A stretch of 16,665 bases of DNA from CAZKGE01 sp964541695 (GTDB taxonomy: Bacteria > Bacillota > Clostridia > Christensenellales > CAG-138). The notes under the pieces were generated by a model. That model saw nothing but the letters and a program-made list of their open reading frames with translations, made no database searches and was not told the origin of the DNA. Location: the NCBI GenBank assembly GCA_964541695.1, contig CAZIRB010000046.1, positions 1-16,665 on the forward strand, written 5' to 3'. A program made the translations under genes and the position numbers. Shown piece after piece: positions 7,828-14,279 of the stretch. The first letter of the stretch is position 1. Each line of letters begins with the position of its first letter.

Positions 7828-7937
7828 ATGCCTGAATATGCAGTTCGGAAGCCGGAATATCTATGCAGGCGGCGGCATATTCTTAGGAATCGGCGGGCGC
7901 CGGAACCCGGCGGAAACTGGCTTGTCGGAGGGGAACC

Positions 7938-8618
7938 ATGCGCAGTTTGGCGGACTGGTTTTTCGCGCTGTTCGTAACGGCGGCGATGGCGGTCGTGCTG
8001 CTCGGCGTTGCCCAGGTCGTGGGCGACGCGGGCGCGGCTGCGGAGGCGGTGGCGGACACCGTGACGGTGGCGGTCGACGCGGGGCACGGCGGCTTCGACG
8101 GCGGCGCGGTCGGCACGAACACGGGCGTGGTCGAGGCGGGACTCAACCTCGCCGTGGCCAAGCTCGTCGAGGAGGAGCTGACGAACCGGGGGCTGTCCGT
8201 CGTCATGACGCGCACGGACGAGAACGCGCTCTCGGACACGAAGAAGGGCGACATGGCCGTGCGGCGCAGCGTGCTGCGCGGCGACGCCGTCGACCTCGTC
8301 GTCAGCATCCACATGAACAAGTTCCCGGACCGCTCCGTGTCCGGCGCGATGGCGTATTACATGGAGGGCTCCGAGGAGGGGCGGAAACTCGCGCAGTGCG
8401 TGATCGACTCGATCTGCGACAGCACGGGCCACAGCCGGCGGCTCGCCAACCCCGGCGATTATTTCGTGCTGCGCGAGTGCGCCGCGCCCGCGGTGCTCGT
8501 CGAGTGCGGGTTTTTGTCCAACGCCGCCGATGAAAAGCAGCTGATCGACGAGGAGTACCAGGCGACGCTGGCCCAGGCCGTCGCCGACGGGATCATCAAC
8601 TATCTTGACCAGGGCTAG
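7938..8618 (+). CDS. cwlD: N-acetylmuramoyl-L-alanine amidase, Amidase_3 family (CwlD-like)
   Basis: A zinc hydrolase that cuts the amide bond between muramic acid and the stem peptide. This 226-residue protein has an N-terminal hydrophobic segment (about 6-28) that anchors or exports it, then a single Amidase_3 domain. Zinc ligands are H50 in DAGHGG, E66 in VVEAGLNL and H125 in SIHMN, with catalytic E189 in VECGFLSN. Length and single-domain layout match CwlD, the amidase that makes muramic-delta-lactam in the spore cortex. Other small cell wall amidases look similar and no sporulation partner is in view, so the symbol is tentative. GGAGGGG lies 4 nt before the ATG. The corA-like gene follows 22 nt later, suggesting an operon. 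Confidence 0.87.
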   Translation: MRSLADWFFALFVTAAMAVVLLGVAQVVGDAGAAAEAVADTVTVAVDAGHGGFDGGAVGTNTGVVEAGLNLAVAKLVEEELTNRGLSVVMTRTDENALSDTKKGDMAVRRSVLRGDAVDLVVSIHMNKFPDRSVSGAMAYYMEGSEEGRKLAQCVIDSICDSTGHSRRLANPGDYFVLRECAAPAVLVECGFLSNAADEKQLIDEEYQATLAQAVADGIINYLDQG

Positions 8619-8640
8619 CCCGCCGGATATACTAAGCGCG

Positions 8641-9579
8641 ATGGTATACGATCTGACAAACGGAATCGTGCCGGTCGAGCTGGCCGACATTCGCCCGGAC
8701 CGTGTGACGGTCGGCCTCGTCACGCTGGACGAGCTTGAAAAGCATAACGACGCGCTCGCGTTCTCCGCCGCGGTCATCGCGCAGTGCCGGGAGCGGGACT
8801 CGCTGTTCCGCTCGACGACGCAGATCTACGGCGATCACATGTTCTCGATCGTGAGCGCGCTCGACATCTCGGACGTGACGAAAAACAGGGACCGCATCGG
8901 CCTGCTCGTCAAGCGCAACCTGATGCTGCTCATCTCGGTCGTCGACGACGACAACAGCGTCGAGCGCATATTCGAGGACGTCGTGCGCGCGCAATCGGGC
9001 TGCGGCGCGCCCTCGCTCGAGCGGCTGATCGCCGTCTTCTTCGAGCGGCTCGTCAAGGACGACAACGGCCGCCTCGAGGAGCTGTCGATCCGCATCGACC
9101 GGCTCGAGGACCAGGTCGAGCGCGAGGCCACGAACGCCGCCTTCAACGCGGCGCTGCTTAGCTTCCGGCGCACGCTCACGACCATCCGCAATTATTACGA
9201 CCAGTTCGGCGATATCGCCGACATTCTGCACGAGAACGGCAACGGCCTGTTCGACGAGGACCAGCTGCACCACTTTTTAAACATGTCCAACCGCATGGCG
9301 CGGCTTGCCGGCAACGCGCAGCAGCTGCGCGACGCGCTCGTGCAGGTGCGCGAGGCCTACCAGGCCGAGATCGATATCTCCGCCAACCGCATCATGAAGC
9401 TGTTCACCGTCGTGACGACCGTCTTTTTGCCGCTTACCCTGCTCGTCGGCTGGTACGGCATGAACTTCACCACCATGCCCGAGATCACCTGGAAGTACGG
9501 CTACCTCATGGTGATCGTCGTGTCCGTCGCGATCGCCGTCGCCTGCATCTGGATATTCAAGAGGAAACGGTTTTTATAA
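8641..9579 (+). CDS. corA: CorA-family divalent cation (Mg2+/Co2+) transporter
   Basis: A pentameric membrane channel family for Mg2+. The 312-residue protein has a long charged cytoplasmic N-terminal region with helical coiled-coil-like segments (about 140-250). Two C-terminal membrane helices (about 253-271 and 287-306) are separated by the diagnostic YGMNF motif (GMN at 273-275) and a short outer loop (TTMPE). The C-terminus is basic (KRKRFL), as expected for the inner face. The ATG at 8641 is chosen because it follows the amidase stop. The frame extends to a TTG at 8605 inside the amidase gene. Neither start has a strong SD, so coupling is likely. The gene ends at the edge of the repeat region. 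Confidence 0.94.
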   Translation: MVYDLTNGIVPVELADIRPDRVTVGLVTLDELEKHNDALAFSAAVIAQCRERDSLFRSTTQIYGDHMFSIVSALDISDVTKNRDRIGLLVKRNLMLLISVVDDDNSVERIFEDVVRAQSGCGAPSLERLIAVFFERLVKDDNGRLEELSIRIDRLEDQVEREATNAAFNAALLSFRRTLTTIRNYYDQFGDIADILHENGNGLFDEDQLHHFLNMSNRMARLAGNAQQLRDALVQVREAYQAEIDISANRIMKLFTVVTTVFLPLTLLVGWYGMNFTTMPEITWKYGYLMVIVVSVAIAVACIWIFKRKRFL

Positions 9580-9587
9580 GGAACGAA

Positions 9588-10016
9588 GGTACGTTGAGGG
9601 CGCTGCCCTCAAACACCCGCCAAAGAGCCGAAGGCCCTTTGGAAACCCGAAATGTCTTGTGGGGTTCCGCTCCCTTGCTCACTGGGCCTGTGCTTCGCTT
9701 GCTCCGCCACAGGCGGCGCTCGGCTACGGCCCTCTTAAACACCCGCCAAAGGGCCGAAGACCCTTTGGAAACCCGAAATGTCTTGTGGGGTTCCGCTCCC
9801 TTGCTCACTGGGCCTNNNNNNNNNNNNNNNNNNNNNNNNNNNNNNNNNNNNNNNNNNNNNNNNNNNNNNNNNNNNNNNNNNNNNNNNNNNNNNNNNNNNN
9901 NNNNNNNNNNNNNNNCCCTTTGGAAACCCGAAATGTCTTGTGGGGTTCCGCTCCCTTGCTCACTGGGCCTACGCTTCGCTTGCCCCGCCACAGGCGGCGC
10001 TCAGCTTCGGCCCCCT
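9588..10016. repeat. 126-bp tandem hairpin repeat region
   Basis: No gene lies between 9580 and 10174. GGTACGTTG (9588-9596) leads into a head hairpin at 9596-9610 (arms GAGGGC and GCCCTC). A 126-bp unit then starts at 9611 and again at 9737. Each unit begins with AAACACCCG and a hairpin of the type CCAAAGNGCC / GGCNCTTTGG (9620-9642 and 9746-9768). It continues through a shared stretch ending in ACTGGGCCT and a GC-rich inverted segment (CCGCC ACA GGCGG). The second unit is interrupted by gap 2, so the real copy number is unknown. Open frames on both strands are artefacts of GC-rich repeats. Confidence 0.8.
9761..9970. other. Assembly gap 2: 100 N flanked by identical 55-nt copies
   Basis: N run at 9816-9915, exactly 100. 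Sequence 9761-9815 equals 9916-9970 (55 nt), the same pattern as gap 1. The same 55-mer also occurs at 9635-9689, one repeat unit earlier. The assembler therefore broke on a tandem repeat, and units may have been lost or the gap may be spurious. Confidence 0.92.
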
Positions 10017-10017
10017 T

Positions 10018-10116
10018 GGAAACCCATTCTGCTGGACACGAAGTTTCCATACCCTTTCCTTGGGTTTCCAAAGGGGGTCCCCCCCTTTGGTGGGGTTGCA
10101 GGGGCAAAGCCCCTGC
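10018..10116. repeat. Composite double-hairpin intergenic repeat, copy 2
   Basis: A segment containing TTCTGCTGGACACG is flanked by inverted copies of TTGGAAACCCA (10016-10026) and TGGGTTTCCAA (10061-10071). It merges into hairpin 1 (10068-10090, 10-bp arms CCAAAGGGGG and CCCCCTTTGG) and hairpin 2 (10098-10116, arms GCAGGGGC and GCCCCTGC, loop AAA). The latter pair corresponds to copies at 2-49 and 12975-13022. From 10117 to 10174 there is only C-rich sequence and the SD of the next gene. Confidence 0.78.
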
Positions 10117-10174
10117 GAAAACCTCCGCCCCCGCCAAACCCCCGTCCCCATAAACCAAACAGGAGGCTAACCCC

Positions 10175-10567
10175 ATGGACCGTTACGCGTTTCTCGACCA
10201 ATACCTGCTATCTAAGCCCGGCGCAATCAGCGAATACAAGGCGGAGTGGGGGTGGCTAAGGTATCTCGTGTGCGGGAAGCAGTTTGCGGCGGTGTGCACG
10301 CCGGACGCAAAGTACGAGCCGCACGGGGGCCGGCGCATGGTGCTGCTCAAGTGCGAGCCGGACCTTGCGGAGCTGTACCGCGCGCAGTATCCGGACGTGG
10401 TGCCGGGGTTTTACTCGGACAAGCGCACGTGGAACAGCGTATACCTCGACGGGGAGGTGCCGGACGAGGTGCTTACGAGCATGTGCGACCGGTCCTACCG
10501 CCTGGTCGTGGAGAAGCTGACGAAAAAAGAGCAGCGCGCGCTCGAGGAAGGTCAAGCGAAGGAGTAG
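10175..10567 (+). CDS. MmcQ/YjbR family protein
   Basis: A 130-residue soluble protein. The run KCEPDLAELYRAQYPDVVPG, then KRTWNSVYLDGEVPDEVL and SYRLVVEKL, matches the MmcQ/YjbR family, which adopts a CyaY-like alpha/beta fold with proposed but poorly proven DNA binding. AGGAGG lies 8 nt before the ATG. The gene stands alone between a repeat region and a bidirectional terminator, convergent with uppP. No promoter is evident in the repeat-rich upstream sequence. Family assignment is good, function uncertain. Confidence 0.88.
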   Translation: MDRYAFLDQYLLSKPGAISEYKAEWGWLRYLVCGKQFAAVCTPDAKYEPHGGRRMVLLKCEPDLAELYRAQYPDVVPGFYSDKRTWNSVYLDGEVPDEVLTSMCDRSYRLVVEKLTKKEQRALEEGQAKE

Positions 10568-10600
10568 GCGGGAGCAAATAACAGCGGGACCAAATAATAA

Positions 10601-10639
10601 AGGACCGGAACGGCGACCTGCCGATCCGGCCCTTTTTTT
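10601..10639 (+). terminator. Bidirectional terminator between convergent genes
   Basis: Arms AGGACCGG (10601-10608) and CCGGCCCT (10626-10633) with one mismatch, extended by an inner CGGC/GCCG stem with loop GACCT. T7 follows on the plus strand. TTATTATTTG follows on the minus strand, so it can serve both the YjbR gene and uppP. Confidence 0.85.
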
Positions 10640-10648
10640 GTTGTGCGT

Positions 10649-11458
10649 TTAGAAGAACAGGTGCGTGACGAGCTGATCGACGAACACGAGCACGCCGAGC
10701 ACGGCGGTATAGAGCGCAAAGCCCCAGAGCTTCTTTTTCTTGATGGCGGTGAGCATCAGGCGGATGGCGAAATAGCCGACGAGCCCGGCCACGACCATGC
10801 CGGCGAACACGCAGCTCCAGTGCAAGCCGCCCACGCCCTGCTCGAGCGCGTCGGGGATCTCGAGCACCGCGCCGCCGAGGATGGCGGGGATCGAGAGCAG
10901 GAACGAGAAGTCCGCGGCGGCCTTGCGGTCGAGGCCCGCGACGAGCGCGCCGCTGATCGTGCTGCCGGAGCGCGACACGCCGGGCAGCACGCCGACGCCC
11001 TGCATGCAGCCGACGATCAGCGCGTCGGTGACTTTCATATTCTTGATCCTGCGCAGCTGTTCGCGCGGGCGGCGGATAAGGTCGCTGACGGTCAGAAACA
11101 GCGAGGTCAAAAGGAAGCAGTAGCCGAGGTATTCGCCCTGCTCGGCGCGGGCAAAGAACGTCGCAAACGGCTCGACCTTCTCAAGGATCAGCGCGGCGGC
11201 AACGGTGGGGAGCGTGGCGACGATCAACATCAGCACGGGCCGCGAGATCGGGCGCTTGATCAGCTTCCAAACGAGCTCCCAGAACACGATCACGACCGCG
11301 ACGAGCGTGGCCAGGTGCAGCATCACGGTAAAGAACAGCACGCCCTCCGTGATGCCGAACATCCGGGACAGCAGGATCAGGTGCCCGCTGCTGCTGACGG
11401 GAAGAAACTCGCACAGGCCCTGCACGAGCCCGAGCAGCATCGCAATCCAGATCGTCAT
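10649..11458 (-). CDS. uppP: Undecaprenyl-diphosphatase UppP (BacA)
   Basis: Dephosphorylates undecaprenyl diphosphate at the membrane so the lipid carrier can be reused for peptidoglycan and other wall polymers; its overproduction gives bacitracin resistance in other bacteria. The 269-residue, strongly hydrophobic protein carries the two family signatures: QGLCEFLPVSSSGH (residues 13-26, catalytic Glu region) and PGVSRSGSTISGAL, which holds the essential Arg and Ser. Length matches the family. The ATG at 11458 has GGAGG 6 nt upstream. The frame extends to 11734, but that part includes the promoter and would add 92 unconserved residues. Monocistronic, with a terminator shared with the convergent gene. 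Confidence 0.96.
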   Translation of the reverse strand: MTIWIAMLLGLVQGLCEFLPVSSSGHLILLSRMFGITEGVLFFTVMLHLATLVAVVIVFWELVWKLIKRPISRPVLMLIVATLPTVAAALILEKVEPFATFFARAEQGEYLGYCFLLTSLFLTVSDLIRRPREQLRRIKNMKVTDALIVGCMQGVGVLPGVSRSGSTISGALVAGLDRKAAADFSFLLSIPAILGGAVLEIPDALEQGVGGLHWSCVFAGMVVAGLVGYFAIRLMLTAIKKKKLWGFALYTAVLGVLVFVDQLVTHLFF

Positions 11459-11552
11459 ACAACGCCTCCGCAAAAAAAGAAATGATCCGCGCCCTTCCGT
11501 CACGCCTCTCGCCGGGGCAATGGCGTGAAATCGGAACAAAACACGGAAGCTT

Positions 11553-11581
11553 ATCATATACGCTTCTTTGGAATTATACAA
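11553..11581 (-). promoter_or_regulatory. Promoter of uppP
   Basis: On the minus strand -35 TTGTAT (11576-11581), 17-nt spacer, -10 TATGAT (11553-11558). The predicted start near 11546 leaves a leader of about 88 nt. I found no clear rightward promoter for the gene at 11667 in the same intergenic region. Confidence 0.65.
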
Positions 11582-11666
11582 TAAAACAACAGGTGCCGCA
11601 AGGCTGGTATGACATGCAATCAATCCGGAAAAAATGGGTTTCATCACGAGTAAGGAGATTCTGGCG

Positions 11667-12839
11667 ATGACGGATATGGAATTCATCCCGCTGAAAACAC
11701 CCGAGGGCCAGCTGCTCGGGCATGCGAGAATCAAGGACGGCTATGTGGGGCTGTCGTTTAAGAACGCGCAGCGCGGCCGCGCGGCGATCCTGACCGAGAC
11801 GGGCAGCGTGGCGGGCGCGATCGACGGGAAGATCCCCGTCAGCTCGCGCGTGCTCGCCGCGGCGCTGCACGAGGACGGGCGGCTGATCTGTTACGGCGTG
11901 GCGCGCGGCGTGATCATGAGCGCGGACAGCATAAGGCGGCGGCTTGTGTCCGCGCGCGCGGACATACGGCCCGCGCCCGAGAAACCGAAGCCGGAGCCCG
12001 CGCCGCAGGCCGAAGCGCCGGAGCCGGTGCGGCAGGGCCCGCGGTCCGTGTTAAAGCAGGAGCGCGTCGCGGCCGGACGTGCCGCCATGGACGCGGAGCG
12101 CGAAGCGCCGGAGCCCGTGCCCGAGAACCGCGCGCGCTACGTGCCCGTGCGGCCGGGCGAACCCGCGCAGTCGCCGGTCATCAGCCCGCAGCGCGACAAG
12201 GCGGGCGAGCCGGACCTGGCCGACGTCGTCGCCGCCTATGACCGCGGCGCTTCGCAGTGGAACCGCAACGTGTTCGGCGCGTACCGCGAAGGCGAGCCCC
12301 CGCACCGCGAGGAGCCGTTCGACGACGCGCCGCGCGAGCGCGTGTCGGCCATGCGCGCGGAGACCGCCGCGGCGCCAGCCGAGCCGCTCGCGCAGCCCAT
12401 GATCCCGCCGCAGGACACCGCCGCGGAGTCCGAGGCGTTCTTCGCGCTGCTCAAGCGGTCGGACGCGGCGTTCCGCAAGATTTCCGAGCCGATGGAGCCC
12501 GTGCCGGAGCCCGAGCCGTTCCACGCCGTGCGCAGCACCCCCTACGCGCCGTCCTGGCACGACGAAGTCGACGCCATGTTCGGCCGGTCCGGCGAGGAGC
12601 TGCACCAGAGCGTGCCGAACCCGTTCCCGCATATCTTCCCGAACGCCGCCTTCGTGCGCGTCGTCAAGGAGGGCGTGACCGACCGCCTCGAAGGCGATTG
12701 GCGCCGCGGGCCCGAGCGCTTCCATATCTATGCCGTGCCCGGCAGCTACAGCCCCGTGCCGCCGCCTGAGCTAATGGGATACACGCGCTATATTCGCTCG
12801 CGCGCCGGCGGGTTCTGGGTGCGTGTGGTCGAGGCGTAA
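11667..12839 (+). CDS. Conserved-looking two-domain protein of unknown function with disordered linker
   Basis: A 390-residue protein with no signal peptide or membrane segment. Residues 1-100 form a compact domain (EFIPLKTPEGQLLGHARI, then KIPVSSRVLAAAL). Residues about 101-310 are rich in Pro, Glu, Ala and Arg and look disordered. Residues about 313-390 form an aromatic, Pro-rich domain (NPFPHIFPNAAFVRV, then HIYAVPGSY, GYTRYIRSR and GGFWVRVVE). I recall similar C-terminal sequences in clostridial proteins of unknown function but cannot name the family. AAGGAG lies 9 nt before the ATG at 11667; an in-frame ATG at 11634 precedes this SD and is less likely. It stands alone between uppP (divergent) and a repeat cluster. 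Confidence 0.82.
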   Translation: MTDMEFIPLKTPEGQLLGHARIKDGYVGLSFKNAQRGRAAILTETGSVAGAIDGKIPVSSRVLAAALHEDGRLICYGVARGVIMSADSIRRRLVSARADIRPAPEKPKPEPAPQAEAPEPVRQGPRSVLKQERVAAGRAAMDAEREAPEPVPENRARYVPVRPGEPAQSPVISPQRDKAGEPDLADVVAAYDRGASQWNRNVFGAYREGEPPHREEPFDDAPRERVSAMRAETAAAPAEPLAQPMIPPQDTAAESEAFFALLKRSDAAFRKISEPMEPVPEPEPFHAVRSTPYAPSWHDEVDAMFGRSGEELHQSVPNPFPHIFPNAAFVRVVKEGVTDRLEGDWRRGPERFHIYAVPGSYSPVPPPELMGYTRYIRSRAGGFWVRVVEA

Positions 12840-12869
12840 GGGAACGGGGAACGGGGGACGGGAGCACGA

Positions 12870-13022
12870 GGTACGTTGGGGACTCCGTCCCCAAACCCCT
12901 GCCAAAGGGCCGAAGGCCCTTTGGAAACCCAGCGGGAAGAGGCGTCCAAGTTGCGTGTCCGGCAGAAAGGGATTCTCAAGGGACGCGTCCCTTGAGCGGG
13001 GGCGCGGGGGCGGAGCCCCCGC
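12870..13022. repeat. Modular hairpin repeat cluster, copy 3
   Basis: Modules in order: GGTACGTTG with head hairpin at 12878-12892 (arms GGGGAC and GTCCCC); perfect hairpin at 12902-12924 (arms CCAAAGGGCC and GGCCCTTTGG, loop GAA) then AAACCCA; a segment ending in GTGTCCGGCAGAA (12955-12967) that is the reverse complement of the TTCTGCTGGACAC module near 10028; a 22-nt perfect palindrome at 12975-12996 (arm CTCAAGGGACG); and hairpin 2 at 13004-13022 (arms GCGGGGGC and GCCCCCGC). No coding signal is present. Confidence 0.78.
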
Positions 13023-13047
13023 AGCCGTGCCCTCAACGCACCCTTCC

Positions 13048-13093
13048 AAAAACATAACAAGCCGGGGGCGCATCAGCGCCCCCGGCTTGTTAT
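13048..13093 (-). terminator. Strong terminator of the lipoprotein gene
   Basis: A perfect 18-bp stem (13054-13071 with 13076-13093, 4-nt loop) begins ATAACAAGCC on the minus strand and is followed by GTTTTTGG. It lies 11 nt beyond the stop codon of the minus-strand gene. Confidence 0.9.
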
Positions 13094-13104
13094 TCATCTA
13101 ACCC

Positions 13105-14070
13105 CTATTCCTCCGCGAGCCGGCCCCAGTCCTCGGCCAGATGCGCGCCGGTGAAGAGCCGGGGCAGCATGGTCCCGCTCTCGGCCTCGGCGAGTCCGGC
13201 GAGCAGGCGTCCGGCCTGCGCGCGCAGGTACGCGCCCGCGTAGGCGTCGTTCTTGCCGGCGGCGGCGGCGTACACATCGGGATGCGCGAGCATCTCGGTC
13301 AGGAGGGCGTCGCCGGTCTCGGCGCAGAACACCTCGGTATTGGTCAGGTTTGCGGCGAGTATGCGTTCGCCGGCGGCGGTGGCAAGCGCGGCGGTCTCGG
13401 CGTATATGCCGTCGATCGTGCCCGGCAGCGCGTTTAAAAGCTTGGAGTCAAGCCATTCTCCGGCGTTTTGCTTGGCGGAGCTTGCGTTGTACACGCCCTT
13501 TTTAAGGATACGTCCCTCGCTCGCGGCGGCGGCAAACAGCCGGTACGCTTCCGATTCGGAGGAGGTGAACAGCCCGATCAGCCGCACGGGCGTGTCGTGC
13601 GGCGGGTAGGTCAGCGCGGCGTCGAGCGCGGCGTCGGCGGCGCCGGAATCGTCGTACCGCAGCGAGATTAGCGCTTCCGGCACGGCCTGGCCGGCGGCGG
13701 CGTAAACGCACACGGGCACGCCGCGCGCTTTGGCGGCAAGCAGCGGCGTCAGGTCCTCGTCGGCGCTGCCGTCGAGGTAGACGATCAGCGCGTACCTACC
13801 CTCGGCACGGTAGGCCGCGGCGTCGGCGATGCCGGAAAACGACGTCGCGATGCGCGCGCTGTCGGCGGAGACGGCGGCGGCGACGCCCTCAAAAAACAAT
13901 TCGTGCGCGCGGTCCGCGACGACCGCCACGACGGGCGCGGGTGTGGGCGTCGGCGTGGGCGTCGGCGGCGGGGACGGCGTAAACGGCGTAAAGAGCGCGG
14001 GCGGCATCCCGGCGCAGCCCAAAGCGCCCAATATCGCCGTGAAAACGCAGATAAAAACGAATCGCCTCAT
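13105..14070 (-). CDS. Putative lipoprotein with periplasmic-binding-protein-like domain
   Basis: A 321-residue protein. Residues 1-18 are a signal peptide (MRRFVFICVFTAILGALG) ending at C19 in a non-classical lipobox (A-L-G-C). A Pro/Thr linker of repeated TP follows (about 28-46), then an alpha/beta domain. Patterns such as FFEGVAAAV, YALIVYLDGS, ARGVPVCVYAA and SLRYDDSGAADAAL resemble type 1 periplasmic binding proteins that bind sugars or small ligands, but no permease or ATPase is adjacent, so the role is open. The start is set by the signal peptide. The upstream extension of the frame to 14139 overlaps the promoter. No SD precedes the ATG and the predicted transcript begins about 2 nt before it, which suggests leaderless translation. 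Confidence 0.8.
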   Translation of the reverse strand: MRRFVFICVFTAILGALGCAGMPPALFTPFTPSPPPTPTPTPTPAPVVAVVADRAHELFFEGVAAAVSADSARIATSFSGIADAAAYRAEGRYALIVYLDGSADEDLTPLLAAKARGVPVCVYAAAGQAVPEALISLRYDDSGAADAALDAALTYPPHDTPVRLIGLFTSSESEAYRLFAAAASEGRILKKGVYNASSAKQNAGEWLDSKLLNALPGTIDGIYAETAALATAAGERILAANLTNTEVFCAETGDALLTEMLAHPDVYAAAAGKNDAYAGAYLRAQAGRLLAGLAEAESGTMLPRLFTGAHLAEDWGRLAEE

Positions 14071-14078
14071 ACCAATAT

Positions 14079-14108
14079 AGTATACCGTGTTCGGCTCCGA
14101 TTGAACAA
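14079..14108 (-). promoter_or_regulatory. Promoter of the lipoprotein gene, giving a near-leaderless mRNA
   Basis: On the minus strand -35 TTGTTC (14103-14108), 18-nt spacer, -10 TATACT (14079-14084). The expected start near 14072 is about 2 nt ahead of the ATG at 14070. Confidence 0.55.
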
Positions 14109-14238
14109 TTCCGCGCGAAAAAGAAGCCTTTTGCGACACAAAATTTCGTGATATTTTCTGATTGCAGAACGCGGACTTTGCACTGCGCCCGCGCGCGGTT
14201 TTTGACGGGCGCTATTCCCGCGGCCGGCCGGCGTGTGG

Positions 14239-14244
14239 TATACT
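14239..14244 (+). promoter_or_regulatory. Extended -10 element for the zinc-ribbon operon
   Basis: TATACT preceded by TGG fits an extended -10. No good -35 is seen at the usual distance; TTGACG lies about 31 nt upstream, too far. The predicted start is about 14251, giving a leader of about 29 nt with the SD of the next gene. The rest of the 210-nt intergenic region (14071-14279) shows only the opposing lipoprotein promoter. Confidence 0.5.
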
Positions 14245-14279
14245 CAAAAAAAGGGAAACGGTAAAAACAGGGGGAAGCG

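Noticed and set aside
7724..7937. Confident chromosomal oriC call
   Set aside because: DnaA boxes are present, but dnaA, dnaN or rpmH are not nearby, there is no clear AT-rich unwinding region, and gene orientation does not switch here.
9611..10016. Possible CRISPR array
   Set aside because: The unit is 126 bp with no short repeat/unique spacer alternation, only about two units are visible, and no cas gene is nearby.
9594..10259. Open frames on both strands through the repeat region
   Set aside because: They cross the tandem repeat and the N run, have the composition of translated GC-rich hairpins, and lack ribosome binding sites or recognisable domains.
11459..11734. Upstream extension of UppP by 92 residues
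   Set aside because: The family starts at the MTIWIAMLLGLVQG-type sequence; the ATG at 11458 has GGAGG at 6 nt; the extension contains the promoter.
13105..14139. Full-length open frame of the lipoprotein from 14139
   Set aside because: It places 23 residues before the signal peptide and overlaps the -35/-10 elements.
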